Assembly (NCBI RefSeq): GCF_013459645.1
Contig: NZ_CP054861.1
Location: 1,724,001 to 1,788,000 of the forward strand
Direction of reading: 5' to 3'
Origin: Martelella sp. NC20
Lineage (GTDB): Bacteria > Pseudomonadota > Alphaproteobacteria > Rhizobiales > Rhizobiaceae
DNA: 64,000 nt
Shown here: positions 15,849 through 24,757 of the stretch, one piece after another
Position numbering within the stretch: position 1 is the stretch's first letter
Layout of the letters: every line of letters begins with the position of its first letter
Position numbers and translations under genes: made by a program
The notes under the pieces: model-generated
Database searches by the model: none
Told to the model about the DNA's origin: nothing
Seen by the model: only the letters and a program-made list of their open reading frames with translations

Positions 15849-17900
15849 ATGCATGATGTGAGAAAGACAATGCTGGCGGGCACGGCCTGCTTCTGGGTGT
15901 TCGCCGGGCCGGGGGCCCTGGCACAGGAGGACGCCGGGGTGACGGTGCTGGAACCGGTGACCGTGACCTCCACCAAACGTAGCGAGGACATCGGCAAGGT
16001 CGATGCCGCCGTCTCGGTCGTCAGCGGCGCGGAGCTGGAACAGCGCGGCATCCGCACCGTCGAGGGATTGCAGAAGGTGTTTCCCGGCCTGACCATGGGC
16101 AATCGTGGCAACCGGATCTATGCCAATGTGACGGTTCGCGGTCTTTCCTCGCCCGACTATTTCAATCCGACGGTGCAGGTGCTGGTCGACGGCATTCCGC
16201 AATCGCCCTCGACCTTTTCCCAACCGCTTGTCGATGTCGAACAGGTCGAATTCCTGCGCGGTCCGCAGGGCACGCTTTACGGCGCGAATGCCTATGGCGG
16301 CGTCATCAACATCGTCACCAGAAAGAACTATCGCAACACCGCCTATATCGAAGCCAACGCCTCGCCCCAGGAGCCCTATGGCGAATTCGGTGGCACTGTC
16401 GAACTGGTGCCCGACACGCTCTATTTCGATTACGCCGGACTTTATTCCTATTATGCCGGCGACATCGATGACGTTGCGACCGGCAACGACGATATCAATT
16501 CATCCCATGACGGCGCGGCAAGGTTCGCGCTGCGCTATGCGCCCGTCGATGGCAATTTCGACGCGTCGCTGATCTATTCGCGTGAAAAGCTCGAAACCCG
16601 TGAAGAAATCTACGTTCTTCAGGATCATGTCGACGACCGCGACTACAACAGCGCGTTCTATGGCGACTACCCGCTGCTGAAACGGGACATGACCAATGTG
16701 GCGGGCCAGTGGAGCTACACATTCGGCGATTTCACGCTGACGAGCATCACCACGTTTCAGGAAAGCGATGTCCAGCGGGACTTCTCGTCGGGAGCCGGGA
16801 CGCGCTATATCTGGCCGCAGGACGAGCGGCTGTTCACCCAGGATCTGCGGCTAACCTATGACGGGTTGATGTTCAGCGGGGTCGGCGGGCTATGGTATAG
16901 CCATGACGATTTCAGCGGATGGAAGAACGGCTATCCCGGCTATTACGGCAGTTCCAAGAACAATGTCGTCACCGACAGTTACGCGGCCTATGGCGAAACC
17001 ACGTGGCACGCGACCGATCGTCTCGACCTGACGGCCGGCCTGCGCGCAAGCTATGAACGCTCAGAAATCGACGCCTGGCGCGAGGACAGCTATGCGACCG
17101 GCTACGGCTTCGATTTCGAAAGCAGCGCCGATTTCAACGGCTGGCAGCCCAAGGTCGCCGTTGGATATGAACTGACGCCGGATGTCCGTCTTTATGGCGT
17201 CATCTCGCGCGGCTACAAGCCCGGAGGCTTCAACCACAGCATTTCATCGATAATCGATGCCGAGCCCTATGATGCCGAATCCAACTGGAACTTCGAGACG
17301 GGTCTGCGCTCGACGCTTTTCGAGGACACGCTCGATCTCTCGGCCTCTCTTTATTACATCCGGTCCCGGGACATGCAGTTCTATGTCGGCCCGATCGGCC
17401 AGCAGTTCATCGAAAATGCCGGCGAGGCCTACAGCGCCGGGCTTGAGGTCGACGCGACATGGCGTCCCACGCACCGGTTCACGCTTTCCGGCGTCGGCGC
17501 TTTCGGACGGGCCGAATTCCTCGATTACACCAATTCCTACACCGGCATATCCTATGACGGCAATCGCGTGCCCTATGCGCCGGATGTGACCGCGCATGTC
17601 AACGCCGCGTTCCTGCTCACCGAGGATCTGTTCGACGGCGGCAGTCTGGTGGCCAATCTCGGCGTCAACTGCACCTCGCAAACCTATTTCGACGATGCCA
17701 ATTCGACCGGCCAGGATGCCTATGCCACGGTCGATGCTAGCCTCGATTTCGAGGGAACGAACGGGCTGTTCGCGCAACTTTACGTGCAGAACCTCACCAA
17801 TGAGAGCTACAAGACCTCCGGCTATGCCTTCGGCGGCTATGAGTTGGGAACGCTCGGTCAGGCCCGCACCTTCGGCCTGACGGTGCGCAAGGAATTCTGA
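15849..17900 (+). CDS. TonB-dependent outer-membrane receptor, siderophore type
   Basis: A 683-residue receptor: signal peptide about residues 1-25 (ending GALAQED), TonB-box-like EPVTVTSTKR near 35-45, plug domain (VRGLSSPDYFNPTVQVLVDG; VEFLRGPQGTLYGANAYGG), then a 22-strand barrel ending in TFGLTVRKEF with the C-terminal Phe needed for outer-membrane assembly. It would bring in a ferric siderophore using TonB energy. The next genes, an MFS transporter of the RhtX class and an FAD monooxygenase, follow with almost no gap. The only weak point is a poor ribosome binding site before 15849. Confidence 0.93.
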   Translation: MHDVRKTMLAGTACFWVFAGPGALAQEDAGVTVLEPVTVTSTKRSEDIGKVDAAVSVVSGAELEQRGIRTVEGLQKVFPGLTMGNRGNRIYANVTVRGLSSPDYFNPTVQVLVDGIPQSPSTFSQPLVDVEQVEFLRGPQGTLYGANAYGGVINIVTRKNYRNTAYIEANASPQEPYGEFGGTVELVPDTLYFDYAGLYSYYAGDIDDVATGNDDINSSHDGAARFALRYAPVDGNFDASLIYSREKLETREEIYVLQDHVDDRDYNSAFYGDYPLLKRDMTNVAGQWSYTFGDFTLTSITTFQESDVQRDFSSGAGTRYIWPQDERLFTQDLRLTYDGLMFSGVGGLWYSHDDFSGWKNGYPGYYGSSKNNVVTDSYAAYGETTWHATDRLDLTAGLRASYERSEIDAWREDSYATGYGFDFESSADFNGWQPKVAVGYELTPDVRLYGVISRGYKPGGFNHSISSIIDAEPYDAESNWNFETGLRSTLFEDTLDLSASLYYIRSRDMQFYVGPIGQQFIENAGEAYSAGLEVDATWRPTHRFTLSGVGAFGRAEFLDYTNSYTGISYDGNRVPYAPDVTAHVNAAFLLTEDLFDGGSLVANLGVNCTSQTYFDDANSTGQDAYATVDASLDFEGTNGLFAQLYVQNLTNESYKTSGYAFGGYELGTLGQARTFGLTVRKEF

Positions 17901-17901
17901 G

Positions 17902-18630
17902 GTGGCGGCAACACTATCGCTGGCCCGGCTTGTTTCGGTTCTGGCCGCCGCGGGCGGCATCTATACCGCGCAAAGCCTGATCGGCGGCCTGACATTCATG
18001 GGCGTTCCGATCGTCCTGCGCGCCTCCGATGTCGCGCTCGACCGGATCGGCCTCGTCTCGCTCACCATGTTGGTATGGGCCCTCAAATTCCTGTGGTCGC
18101 CGCCGGTGGAGCGGTGGCGCATCCGGCCGGACGGGCGGCGGCGGTCGCGGGCGATCATTCTGGCCGGGGAGGGAATGGCGGCTGTTCTGCTTGTGGCGCT
18201 TGCCCTTGCCGATATCGGCCGGTTCGAGCTTGTTCTCTCGGGCCTGATAGCGCTGGCCGTGGTCGCCGCGACCGTGGATATCGCCTGCGACGCCTTCCTG
18301 ATCGAACAGTCGCCGCCCGACCGGCGCGGCTTTGCCAATATCGCCCAGGTCGGCGGCGGCTATCTGGGCATGATTTTCGGAAGCGGGCTGTTCGTCGTGG
18401 TCTATTCGCGGCTGATGGCGCTTGTCGGCGCGCACCAGCCCGGCGTCGATTTCACGCTGTTTCAGTCCGCCAGCGCGATTGGCGCGGCCGCGTTCGGCGC
18501 TGGCGGCGGGCTGATCGCCGCCCATGCGGGCTATGCGGTCAGTTTCGGGCTTGCGGCCGTCCTGTCCGCCATCGCCCTCCCGCTTCTTCGCCGTATGGAC
18601 ATCCGCCTGAACAAAGGAAACGCGCCATGA
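17902..18630 (+). CDS. RhtX/FptX-like MFS siderophore transporter, apparently internally deleted
   Basis: A 242-residue membrane protein starting GTG one base after the receptor stop, with AAGGAA before it. The first 165 residues resemble the N-terminal half of RhtX/FptX permeases (VPIVLRASDVALDRIGLVSL; TVDIACDAFLIEQ). From PGVDFTLFQSASAIGAA onward it matches the last two helices of the same family. Full-length members are about 400 residues with 12 helices, so an in-frame deletion of roughly 150 residues seems to have removed the middle. The frame is intact and coupled by ATGA to the next gene, so it could be a recent lesion or a working half-size protein; loss of function is more likely. 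Confidence 0.75.
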   Translation: MAATLSLARLVSVLAAAGGIYTAQSLIGGLTFMGVPIVLRASDVALDRIGLVSLTMLVWALKFLWSPPVERWRIRPDGRRRSRAIILAGEGMAAVLLVALALADIGRFELVLSGLIALAVVAATVDIACDAFLIEQSPPDRRGFANIAQVGGGYLGMIFGSGLFVVVYSRLMALVGAHQPGVDFTLFQSASAIGAAAFGAGGGLIAAHAGYAVSFGLAAVLSAIALPLLRRMDIRLNKGNAP

Positions 18631-19805
18631 CAAGACCCCTTGCCGTCATCATTGGCGCCGGCGTGGCCGGGCTTGCGGCCGCCTGGTGGCTGGACAGGGC
18701 AGGCTGGCGTTCGCTGATCGTGGAGCGGTCGTCCTCGTTGCGCGAAAAAGGTTACATGCTCGGCCTTTCGGGACTGGGCTTCGAGACGGCCGGGCGGATG
18801 GGCCTGCACGATGCGCTTGACGCCTGTTCCTACGCCATCGACGAGAATGTCTACAAGGACAGCGCCGGACGCGAGCTTCTGCGCCTGCGTTACCGCGACT
18901 TCATCCGCGATCTGCCGTTCATGGCGGTTCGGCGCAGCGATCTGGTGCGGGTGCTTTTCGAGGCGCTGCCCGAGACGGCTTCGGTCCGCTTCGAGACCAT
19001 TGTTTCCGGTTTTCAGGATTGCGGCGACCACGTGTCGGTGACGCTTTCGAACGGGGAGACGATCAAGGCGGACTTGCTGATCGGCGCGGACGGCTTCCGT
19101 TCGAAGACGCGACAGCAGCTTTTCGGGCCGGACGATGCCTGTCTGGCGCCGCTTGGCTATTCTTTCGCCGTCTACGATGTCGATGCGCCGCGCAGCTTCG
19201 AGAGCGACTTCCTGTCCTATGCCGAGCCGGGTCATCTGGCCGAATATTACGTTCTCCACGACGGGCAGCTTGCGGCCATGCATGTCTGGCGCAATGAGAT
19301 GGCCGAGGCGGAGCGCGGGGAAGCGGGGTTTGAACAGCTTGCCCGCGTCTGCCGGAAGAGCCATCCCGAGGTTCGCGCCATTCTCGAACGGGCCGAGACG
19401 ACCGGGGCCGCTCCCATGATCGACACGCTGACGATGGTGGAATTGCCGGAATGGTCGAAAGGACGCGTCCTGCTTCTGGGTGATGCGGCCCATTGCCTGA
19501 CACTGGTGTCCGGTCAGGGGGCGGGCATGGCGCTTGCCTCGGCGGAAATGCTCGGAAATGCGTTGACGACCTCTCCCGATCTCGCATCCGCTATTGAAAA
19601 GCACGAGGCGGCGCTGCGCCCCATCATCATCCGGCTTCAGGCCCGCAGCCGCAAGATGGCCTCCGTTTTCATCCCGCGCGGAAAATTCGCCTTCCATCTG
19701 CGCAACGCGGTGATGCGGCATATGCCGCGCGCCTGGCTTGGCCGGTATTTCACCAGTGCGATCAAGGCGGAGATCGCGCTGGCGCGGACAGACGGAAAGG
19801 CCTGA
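18627..19805 (+). CDS. FAD-dependent monooxygenase, PHBH-fold
   Basis: A 392-residue flavoprotein. The FAD Rossmann motif is at residues 8-30 (VIIGAGVAGLAAAWWLDRAG), the second FAD motif is DLLIGADGFRSKTRQ near 155, and the GDAAH motif (LLLGDAAHCLTLVSGQGAG) is near 287. It belongs to the group A flavin monooxygenases, which hydroxylate aromatic or phenolic rings with NAD(P)H and oxygen. AAAGGAAA precedes the ATG at 18627, which overlaps the MFS stop. Coupling to a receptor and siderophore transporter suggests it modifies an imported catecholate or phenolate siderophore; it could also detoxify an unrelated aromatic compound. Confidence 0.85.
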   Translation: MTRPLAVIIGAGVAGLAAAWWLDRAGWRSLIVERSSSLREKGYMLGLSGLGFETAGRMGLHDALDACSYAIDENVYKDSAGRELLRLRYRDFIRDLPFMAVRRSDLVRVLFEALPETASVRFETIVSGFQDCGDHVSVTLSNGETIKADLLIGADGFRSKTRQQLFGPDDACLAPLGYSFAVYDVDAPRSFESDFLSYAEPGHLAEYYVLHDGQLAAMHVWRNEMAEAERGEAGFEQLARVCRKSHPEVRAILERAETTGAAPMIDTLTMVELPEWSKGRVLLLGDAAHCLTLVSGQGAGMALASAEMLGNALTTSPDLASAIEKHEAALRPIIIRLQARSRKMASVFIPRGKFAFHLRNAVMRHMPRAWLGRYFTSAIKAEIALARTDGKA

Positions 19806-19835
19806 GGCGTCCACCGGCTTCAGACCGGCCTCCGG

Positions 19836-20105
19836 TCAGCCGCGCGCCGCAGCACCCTTCCGGAACAGATCCCAGGCGCGACAGAAATAGGCGTCCTGTG
19901 CTGCCGCTTCCTCAAAATCCGGCTCACCCAAGAGCTGTGACATCAGCGGCCTGATCGATGCGGCATAGAGAAGCCGGGTCGGCAGAAATGCAGGATCGCT
20001 CGCGCCGCACTGGCTGGCGATCTGTTCCATCGACGTGGCGGCGAAGCCCTCTGCGGCATAAAGACTGGCGGCCCCGGTTTTCGTTAACCCGACGCGCCGG
20101 AACGG
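19836..20105 (-). pseudogene. TetR family regulator relic
   Basis: The minus-strand frame shows a TetR-like N-terminus (AASLYAAEGFAATSMEQIAS), then jumps after QCGAS straight to a C-terminal segment (LMSQLLGEPDFEEAAAQDAY) ending at 19836. The turn and recognition helix plus about 100 residues of ligand domain are missing, and the upstream part of the frame is not family-like. An internal deletion is the simplest explanation. GC falls just upstream, at 20120-20220. Confidence 0.6.
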
Positions 20106-20208
20106 AGAACCTGGAACATCCGGTGATGCTGACCAATTGTTCGATGTTCTGTGCACGCAAGAAATTGTGGAAATGACAATTGACTCATCCCGAGAAGTAT
20201 ATGAAGGT

Positions 20209-20218
20209 ACATATATGT
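20209..20218. promoter_or_regulatory. Possible UTRA-GntR operator overlapping its own start
   Basis: The perfect palindrome ACATATATGT lies in a wider GGTACATATATGTCC and covers the gntR start codon. It shares TACAT-N-TAT with 23867-23882, upstream of the catabolic genes. Placement suits autorepression; the match is short. Confidence 0.35.
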
Positions 20219-20988
20219 CCATAGATATTCATTCAAATGTTCGCAACGAAATCGATCCCTTGCGACCCGAGCCGATCTATCTGCAACTCGCCGATATCTT
20301 CCGGCGACGCATCATGTCGGGGCTCTGGCCGGCGCTGCACAAATTGCCGGCGGAACCGGAACTTGCCCAGCAGCTGAAGGTCTCCCGCGGTACGCTGCGC
20401 TCTGCCATCGCTCTTCTGGTGCAGGATGGGTTGATGGCGCAGGTCCATGGCAAGGGGACGTTCGTTACCAATTCCGCGCGTCCAGATCCGCTGGATGGCT
20501 ATTCGCTCGCAGCCCTTCTGACGCGGTCGGGGCTGGAATACCGGACCGAGCTTGTGTCACGGGCGACGCTGAAGAAAAATTCCTTCTACGCGAAGCTCAT
20601 CGGAGAGGGCCCCTATCTTCAGCTCAAGCGTCGCCGCGCTTTGCCGGAGGGGCCTTTCACCGTCATGGTCAACACGCTTTCAATGCCGATCTGCGGCGAC
20701 ATCGATGATGACCTCATTCTCGGCGGCTCGCTCTATCGCGCGCTGGAAGACCGGGGCGATTTCCGGATCGGCACCATCCGCCGCACGCTTTCCAGTATCG
20801 AGGCCGACGAAGAAACGGCCGACCTGCTCGATCTCGAACCGGGTGCGCCGGTCTTGCTGATCGAGCAGGTCACGCATCTTTCCGACGGACGTCCGTTCGA
20901 ATTCGCAACCGCCGTCATCCGGACGGACCGTCATCGGCTGTCGATGGATGTCAACCGGGGTATGCAGCCATTGGTGCTCCGCACATGA
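20215..20988 (+). CDS. GntR family transcriptional regulator, HutC/UTRA type
   Basis: A 257-residue repressor. The GntR winged helix contains LPAEPELAQQLKVSRGTLRSA (key part PELAQQLKVSRGTLR) around residues 44-65, and the UTRA effector domain follows (EYRTELVSRATL; EADEETADLLDLEPGAPVLLIEQ). UTRA proteins usually sense a sugar, sugar acid or amine from the pathway they control. The ORF is open further upstream, but ATG 20215 has AAGG before it. The stop overlaps the ABC ATPase start as ATGA, so regulator and importer are one transcription unit. Confidence 0.88.
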   Translation: MSIDIHSNVRNEIDPLRPEPIYLQLADIFRRRIMSGLWPALHKLPAEPELAQQLKVSRGTLRSAIALLVQDGLMAQVHGKGTFVTNSARPDPLDGYSLAALLTRSGLEYRTELVSRATLKKNSFYAKLIGEGPYLQLKRRRALPEGPFTVMVNTLSMPICGDIDDDLILGGSLYRALEDRGDFRIGTIRRTLSSIEADEETADLLDLEPGAPVLLIEQVTHLSDGRPFEFATAVIRTDRHRLSMDVNRGMQPLVLRT

Positions 20989-21791
20989 TGACAGCCCGGG
21001 CGGACGAGCAGCAGGCAACAGACCCGTTCATATCGGTCGAGGCCGTCAGCAAGGTGTTCGGCGAGAAGAATGCCGCCTTCACCGCTCTTCAGGACATTTC
21101 CCTGACGTTTGCCTGCAACAGCTTCACGTCGCTGGTCGGGCACAGCGGTTGCGGCAAGTCCACGCTGCTGCGGATCCTGGCCGGGCTCGAGCCCTCCACA
21201 TCGGGTGAAGTGACGCTTGGCGGCTGTTCGCCGCAGCACTATGGCAAGGGGCGTCAACTCGGCTTTGTGTTTCAGGATGCAGCGCTCCTGTCGTGGAAAA
21301 CCACGCTGCAGAATGTTCGCCTGCCGCTTGATATCCTCAAGACGGAATCGCTGAAGGCCCGTGATGCGCGCGCCCGCGAATTCATCCGCCTTGTCCGGCT
21401 GGAGGGCTTCGAGGACCGCTATCCGGCCCATCTTTCCGGCGGCATGCGCCAGCGCGCCTCGATTGCCCGTTCGCTGTCCTTCGAACCGGAAGTCCTGCTG
21501 ATGGACGAGCCGTTCGGCGCGCTCGATGATTTCACGCGCCGGGAAATGGGCGACGAACTGCTGCGCATCTGGAGCGAGCGTCAGTGCACGGTCGTGTTCG
21601 TGACCCATTCGCTGCAGGAAGCCGTGCTGCTTTCCGACAATGTCGTCGTGCTCGATTCCAGGCCCGGCCGGGTGCGCCGGATCGTGCCGATCGAGCTGCC
21701 GCGCCCGCGCGACGGGCATGTGCGCGAAAGCCCTGAATTCGCCGGTTATGTCAAACATCTCGAACATCTGATTTTCGGAGACAGGCTGTGA
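20985..21791 (+). CDS. ABC transporter ATP-binding protein (nitrate/sulfonate/taurine type)
   Basis: A 268-residue ATPase of the SsuB/TauB class. Walker A is GHSGCGKST (52-60), signature LSGGMRQR (150-157), Walker B LLMDEPFGAL (171-180) and the H-loop lies in FVTHSLQEA. It powers import together with the permease at 21788 and the NMT1-type binding protein at 22663. It overlaps both neighbours by 4 bp. Normal length, all motifs intact. Confidence 0.92.
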   Translation: MMTARADEQQATDPFISVEAVSKVFGEKNAAFTALQDISLTFACNSFTSLVGHSGCGKSTLLRILAGLEPSTSGEVTLGGCSPQHYGKGRQLGFVFQDAALLSWKTTLQNVRLPLDILKTESLKARDARAREFIRLVRLEGFEDRYPAHLSGGMRQRASIARSLSFEPEVLLMDEPFGALDDFTRREMGDELLRIWSERQCTVVFVTHSLQEAVLLSDNVVVLDSRPGRVRRIVPIELPRPRDGHVRESPEFAGYVKHLEHLIFGDRL

Positions 21792-22615
21792 GCGCAACCA
21801 CCGCCGAAACACAGGACAATACGGCGCGGGTCAGCCGTTTCCTGGCCGGGTTGGCCGAAAGCGCGGCGCGGCTGCTTCCGCCGGTTTTCCTGTTTCTTGC
21901 CGTCGGCGTGTTCTGGCAGACGATGGTGTATGTTCTGGAGATCCCGCGTTACCTGCTGCCGGCGCCGACGGTGATCTTCGCGCGCATCATCGAAGACTGG
22001 CGCATGCTTTTCGACAACGGCATCGTCACCGCCGCCGCCGCCGCCAGCGGCTTTGTCATCGGCACGGCGGTGGCCGTGTTCACGGCGGTCTGTTTCCTCT
22101 ATTCGCGGGTCCTTCAGCAGGCGCTTTTCCCCTGGGCAATCGTGATCAAGACGATACCGATCATCGCCATTGCGCCGCTGCTGACGATATGGCTTGGCTT
22201 TGGCATACAGCCGAAAATCGCGGTCGCCGCCATTTCCTGCTTCTTCCCGACGCTCGTGAACGTCACGCGCGGGCTGAAAAGCCTTGATGCGCCGGTCCTC
22301 GACTTCATGAAGATCATCCACGCCTCGCAGGCGCAGGTTTTCTGGCATGCGCGCCGCAACGCGGCGCTGCCCTATCTGTTCTCGGCGATGAAGATCACGG
22401 TCGGCATGTCGATGATCGGCGCGATCGTGGCCGAGTTCACCGGCGCCAATCTCGGCATCGGAACCATCATCGTCAACGCAGGCTACAGGCAGGACGCCGT
22501 GATGCTGTTTTCGGCCATCATCGTCACCTCGCTGGTCACCATCGCGATGTATTACGCGGTGATCCTGCTCGAAAAATTCGCGCTCCGCTGGCCGGGGGCG
22601 AATGTGGAAAGCTGA
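21788..22615 (+). CDS. ABC transporter permease (SsuC/TauC type)
   Basis: A 275-residue inner-membrane permease with about six helices. The EAA-like coupling loop is near residue 170 (MKIIHASQAQVFWHARRNAALPYL, key part HASQAQVFWHARRNAALP). It starts with GTG overlapping the ATPase stop (GTGA). Family members carry sulfonates, nitrate, pyrimidine or thiamine precursors, and other small organic compounds. Confidence 0.9.
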   Translation: MSATTAETQDNTARVSRFLAGLAESAARLLPPVFLFLAVGVFWQTMVYVLEIPRYLLPAPTVIFARIIEDWRMLFDNGIVTAAAAASGFVIGTAVAVFTAVCFLYSRVLQQALFPWAIVIKTIPIIAIAPLLTIWLGFGIQPKIAVAAISCFFPTLVNVTRGLKSLDAPVLDFMKIIHASQAQVFWHARRNAALPYLFSAMKITVGMSMIGAIVAEFTGANLGIGTIIVNAGYRQDAVMLFSAIIVTSLVTIAMYYAVILLEKFALRWPGANVES

Positions 22616-22662
22616 CCTTTCCGCTCTTTGAACCGTGGAAACCATAAAAGGGGAACAAACCA

Positions 22663-23640
22663 ATGCCGATTTCCGCACGCAACTTCATCGCCGCGCTCGG
22701 CCTTTCGGCCGCGGCAACCGGGTTCGCCACCGCCGCCAGTGCCGAGGAAAGCGTCTCGCTTCGCCTGTCCTGGCTGCTGAATGTCCAGTCCGCAGGCTAT
22801 GTGATGGCCGACGCCAAGGGCTTCTACAAGGATGCCGGCCTCGATGTCGAGATCATGCCGGGCGGCCCGAACCTGAATTCGACCGCCATGGTCGCCGCCG
22901 GGCAGAACACGTTCGGCACCAATGACGTCAGCGCCGTGCTGTTCGGAGAGGCCGAGGGCATGGACCTTGCCGTGGTCGGCGCCTGCTTCCAGAAAAACCC
23001 GGCGGGGCTGCTCTCGCTCGCGGAGACCGGCATCAAAACCCCGAAGGATCTCGAAGGCAAGACGCTGGCCTATAATGAAGGCGGCCCCTGGACCTATACC
23101 CAGGCGATGCTGGCCAAATCCGGCGTTGACATGAGCAAGGTCAACACCGTCGTCATCATGGGCAATGAGGTGCTCATGAGCGGCCGCGTCGATGCCAAGA
23201 CCGCCTTCGTCGTCAACGAACCGATCGCGCTCGAACTGCAGGGCTATCCGACGGCAACGCTGGTGGCGGCCGATTACGGCGTCAACGCCTATGCCGAGAC
23301 GATCTTCACCACGGCCGCCTATGCCGAGGCGCATCCGGATATCGTCGAGGCCTTCATGCAGGCGACCGCCGAGGGCTGGGCCTATGCCTTCGATCACCCG
23401 GAAGAAACCGTCGAGGCGGTGCTTGCGATCAATGGCGAACTCGATCCCGAACAGCAATCCAGGCAGTTGGAGCTGCAACGCGATTTCATCCTGACGGATT
23501 CTGCCAGGGAAAACGGTATCTGCAGCGTCGAGACCGCCAATGTCGCCGACACCTATGGCCTTCTGAAGGAATATGCCGGGCTTGAGGCCGAGATCGACAT
23601 CGACGCTCTGGTAAAGCCGGAATTCGCGGCGAAGAAGTGA
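22663..23640 (+). CDS. NMT1/THI5-like ABC transporter substrate-binding protein
   Basis: A 325-residue periplasmic protein. Residues 1-27 are a signal peptide (ending TAASAEESV). The mature start LRLSWLLNVQSAGYVMADAK is typical of NMT1/SsuA-like proteins, which bind pyrimidine precursors, sulfonates, aromatic acids and related small molecules. GGGGAAC precedes the start. It closes the importer operon and is followed by a strong hairpin at 23681-23707. The ligand is presumably the substrate of the enzymes at 23923-31147. Confidence 0.88.
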   Translation: MPISARNFIAALGLSAAATGFATAASAEESVSLRLSWLLNVQSAGYVMADAKGFYKDAGLDVEIMPGGPNLNSTAMVAAGQNTFGTNDVSAVLFGEAEGMDLAVVGACFQKNPAGLLSLAETGIKTPKDLEGKTLAYNEGGPWTYTQAMLAKSGVDMSKVNTVVIMGNEVLMSGRVDAKTAFVVNEPIALELQGYPTATLVAADYGVNAYAETIFTTAAYAEAHPDIVEAFMQATAEGWAYAFDHPEETVEAVLAINGELDPEQQSRQLELQRDFILTDSARENGICSVETANVADTYGLLKEYAGLEAEIDIDALVKPEFAAKK

Positions 23641-23680
23641 AAAATGCCGGAAGCCGGTCTCCAACATCTGCTTCCGCATA

Positions 23681-23707
23681 GGGCGTAGCGCTCGAAGCGC
23701 TACGCCC
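23681..23707 (+). terminator. Hairpin after the NMT1-type importer operon
   Basis: GGGCGTAGCGC and GCGCTACGCCC form a perfect 11-bp stem with loop TCGAA, 40 bases after the binding-protein stop. There is no long T-run. Its design resembles the hairpin at 14666-14690 (10-bp stem, 5-nt loop ending GAA). It probably separates the importer and enzyme transcripts. Confidence 0.5.
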
Positions 23708-23866
23708 TCATCGCCGACGACCCGCAACGGGCGCGCGCATCGGCTCCGCTTCTCGATGACGCCCGATCGTTGAGCGAGAACGGGCGTTCTCCCCGCTTGC
23801 CGGCTATCCCGGAGATCTCGGCACACAGGGTGCTGACAAGACCGTCGCCCGGTCTTGACAAATAAC

Positions 23867-23882
23867 TGTACATCTATAGACA
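23867..23882. promoter_or_regulatory. Possible operator in the promoter of the aldolase-UbiD operon
   Basis: TGTACATCTATAGACA begins six bases after TTGACA (23855-23860), the likely -35 box, in an AT-rich stretch before the aldolase gene. The ends mirror each other (TGT...ACA), and TACAT-N-TAT recurs at the gntR start. A repressor bound here would cover the promoter spacer. No good -10 at standard spacing was found. Confidence 0.4.
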
Positions 23883-23922
23883 ACTGATAAAATTTCTATT
23901 TTAAAAGCAACAGGAAAGTGCC

Positions 23923-24753
23923 ATGAACGGAACCGCCATTCGGGTCAATCAACTCCTCAATCCCCAAACCGGAAAAGCGGTTATCGTCGCGTTCGACCAT
24001 GGCGGTTCGGGGGTGCCTCCCGGCGGCGGCGACGTTTCCGGCATTCTCGCCGCGGTGGCCGAAAGCCGTGCCGAAGGACTTCTTGTCGGGCCGGGCGTCG
24101 CGCGCCAGGCCGGCCGGTATTTCGCCCGCCCCGGCGCTCCGCGTCTTATCGTGTCCATGGATGCGCCGATCTTTTCCTCCATGTGCGGCGAACATGGCAA
24201 GATCCGCGATCATGCCCGGATCGCAACCGCCGAACATCTGATGATGCTGGGCGCAACGGCTGCCAAGGTGCTGCTGCCGGTCGGCTATGAGGGCACGGAA
24301 ATCTTCACCAAGGGCGTCGAACTGGTGCGCAGTTGCGCCATGGAATGCCAGGCGCTCGGCCTGCCGCTGATGGTCGAGCCCGCCCTGTGGGGCGTCAAGG
24401 CCAGCGAGAAGGACAATGCCCTGATCGAGCATTCCGCGCGGATGTCCGTCGAACTTGGCGCGGACATCCTGAAAATTCCGGCGCCGACCGATACCGCCGT
24501 TCTCGAGCGCATCGTGAGGAATGCCGGCGTTCCGGTGATGACGCTTGGCGGCGCGCCGCGCGATGCCGAAGGTTTTGCCGCCGACATGCAGGCCTGGATG
24601 TCGACCGGCGTTGCCGGCGTTGTCGTCGGCCGCAACGTGTGGAGCCGCCCGAACCCGGCGGGCGCCGTCGACGCTCTGGTGGGCGCGGTCCATGAAAACA
24701 ACCCCGAGGCCGTTGCCGCCGGCTGGGCGGCAGCCGGCGAACCGGCGGCGTGA
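23923..24753 (+). CDS. Class I aldolase, DhnA/LsrF-like (DeoC/LacD superfamily)
   Basis: A 276-residue TIM-barrel aldolase or thiolase. AVIVAFDHGGSG near residue 20 and ADILKIPAPTD near 180, whose Lys is in the Schiff-base position, are as in archaeal-type fructose-bisphosphate aldolase and LsrF; VVVGRNVWSRP near 230 is the phosphate-binding loop. It probably cleaves or transfers a group on a phosphorylated ketose or keto acid made by the kinase at 25818. A hydrophobic phosphate site and the kinase together favour a phosphorylated substrate. First gene of the enzyme operon. Confidence 0.82.
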   Translation: MNGTAIRVNQLLNPQTGKAVIVAFDHGGSGVPPGGGDVSGILAAVAESRAEGLLVGPGVARQAGRYFARPGAPRLIVSMDAPIFSSMCGEHGKIRDHARIATAEHLMMLGATAAKVLLPVGYEGTEIFTKGVELVRSCAMECQALGLPLMVEPALWGVKASEKDNALIEHSARMSVELGADILKIPAPTDTAVLERIVRNAGVPVMTLGGAPRDAEGFAADMQAWMSTGVAGVVVGRNVWSRPNPAGAVDALVGAVHENNPEAVAAGWAAAGEPAA

Positions 24754-24757
24754 GGGC

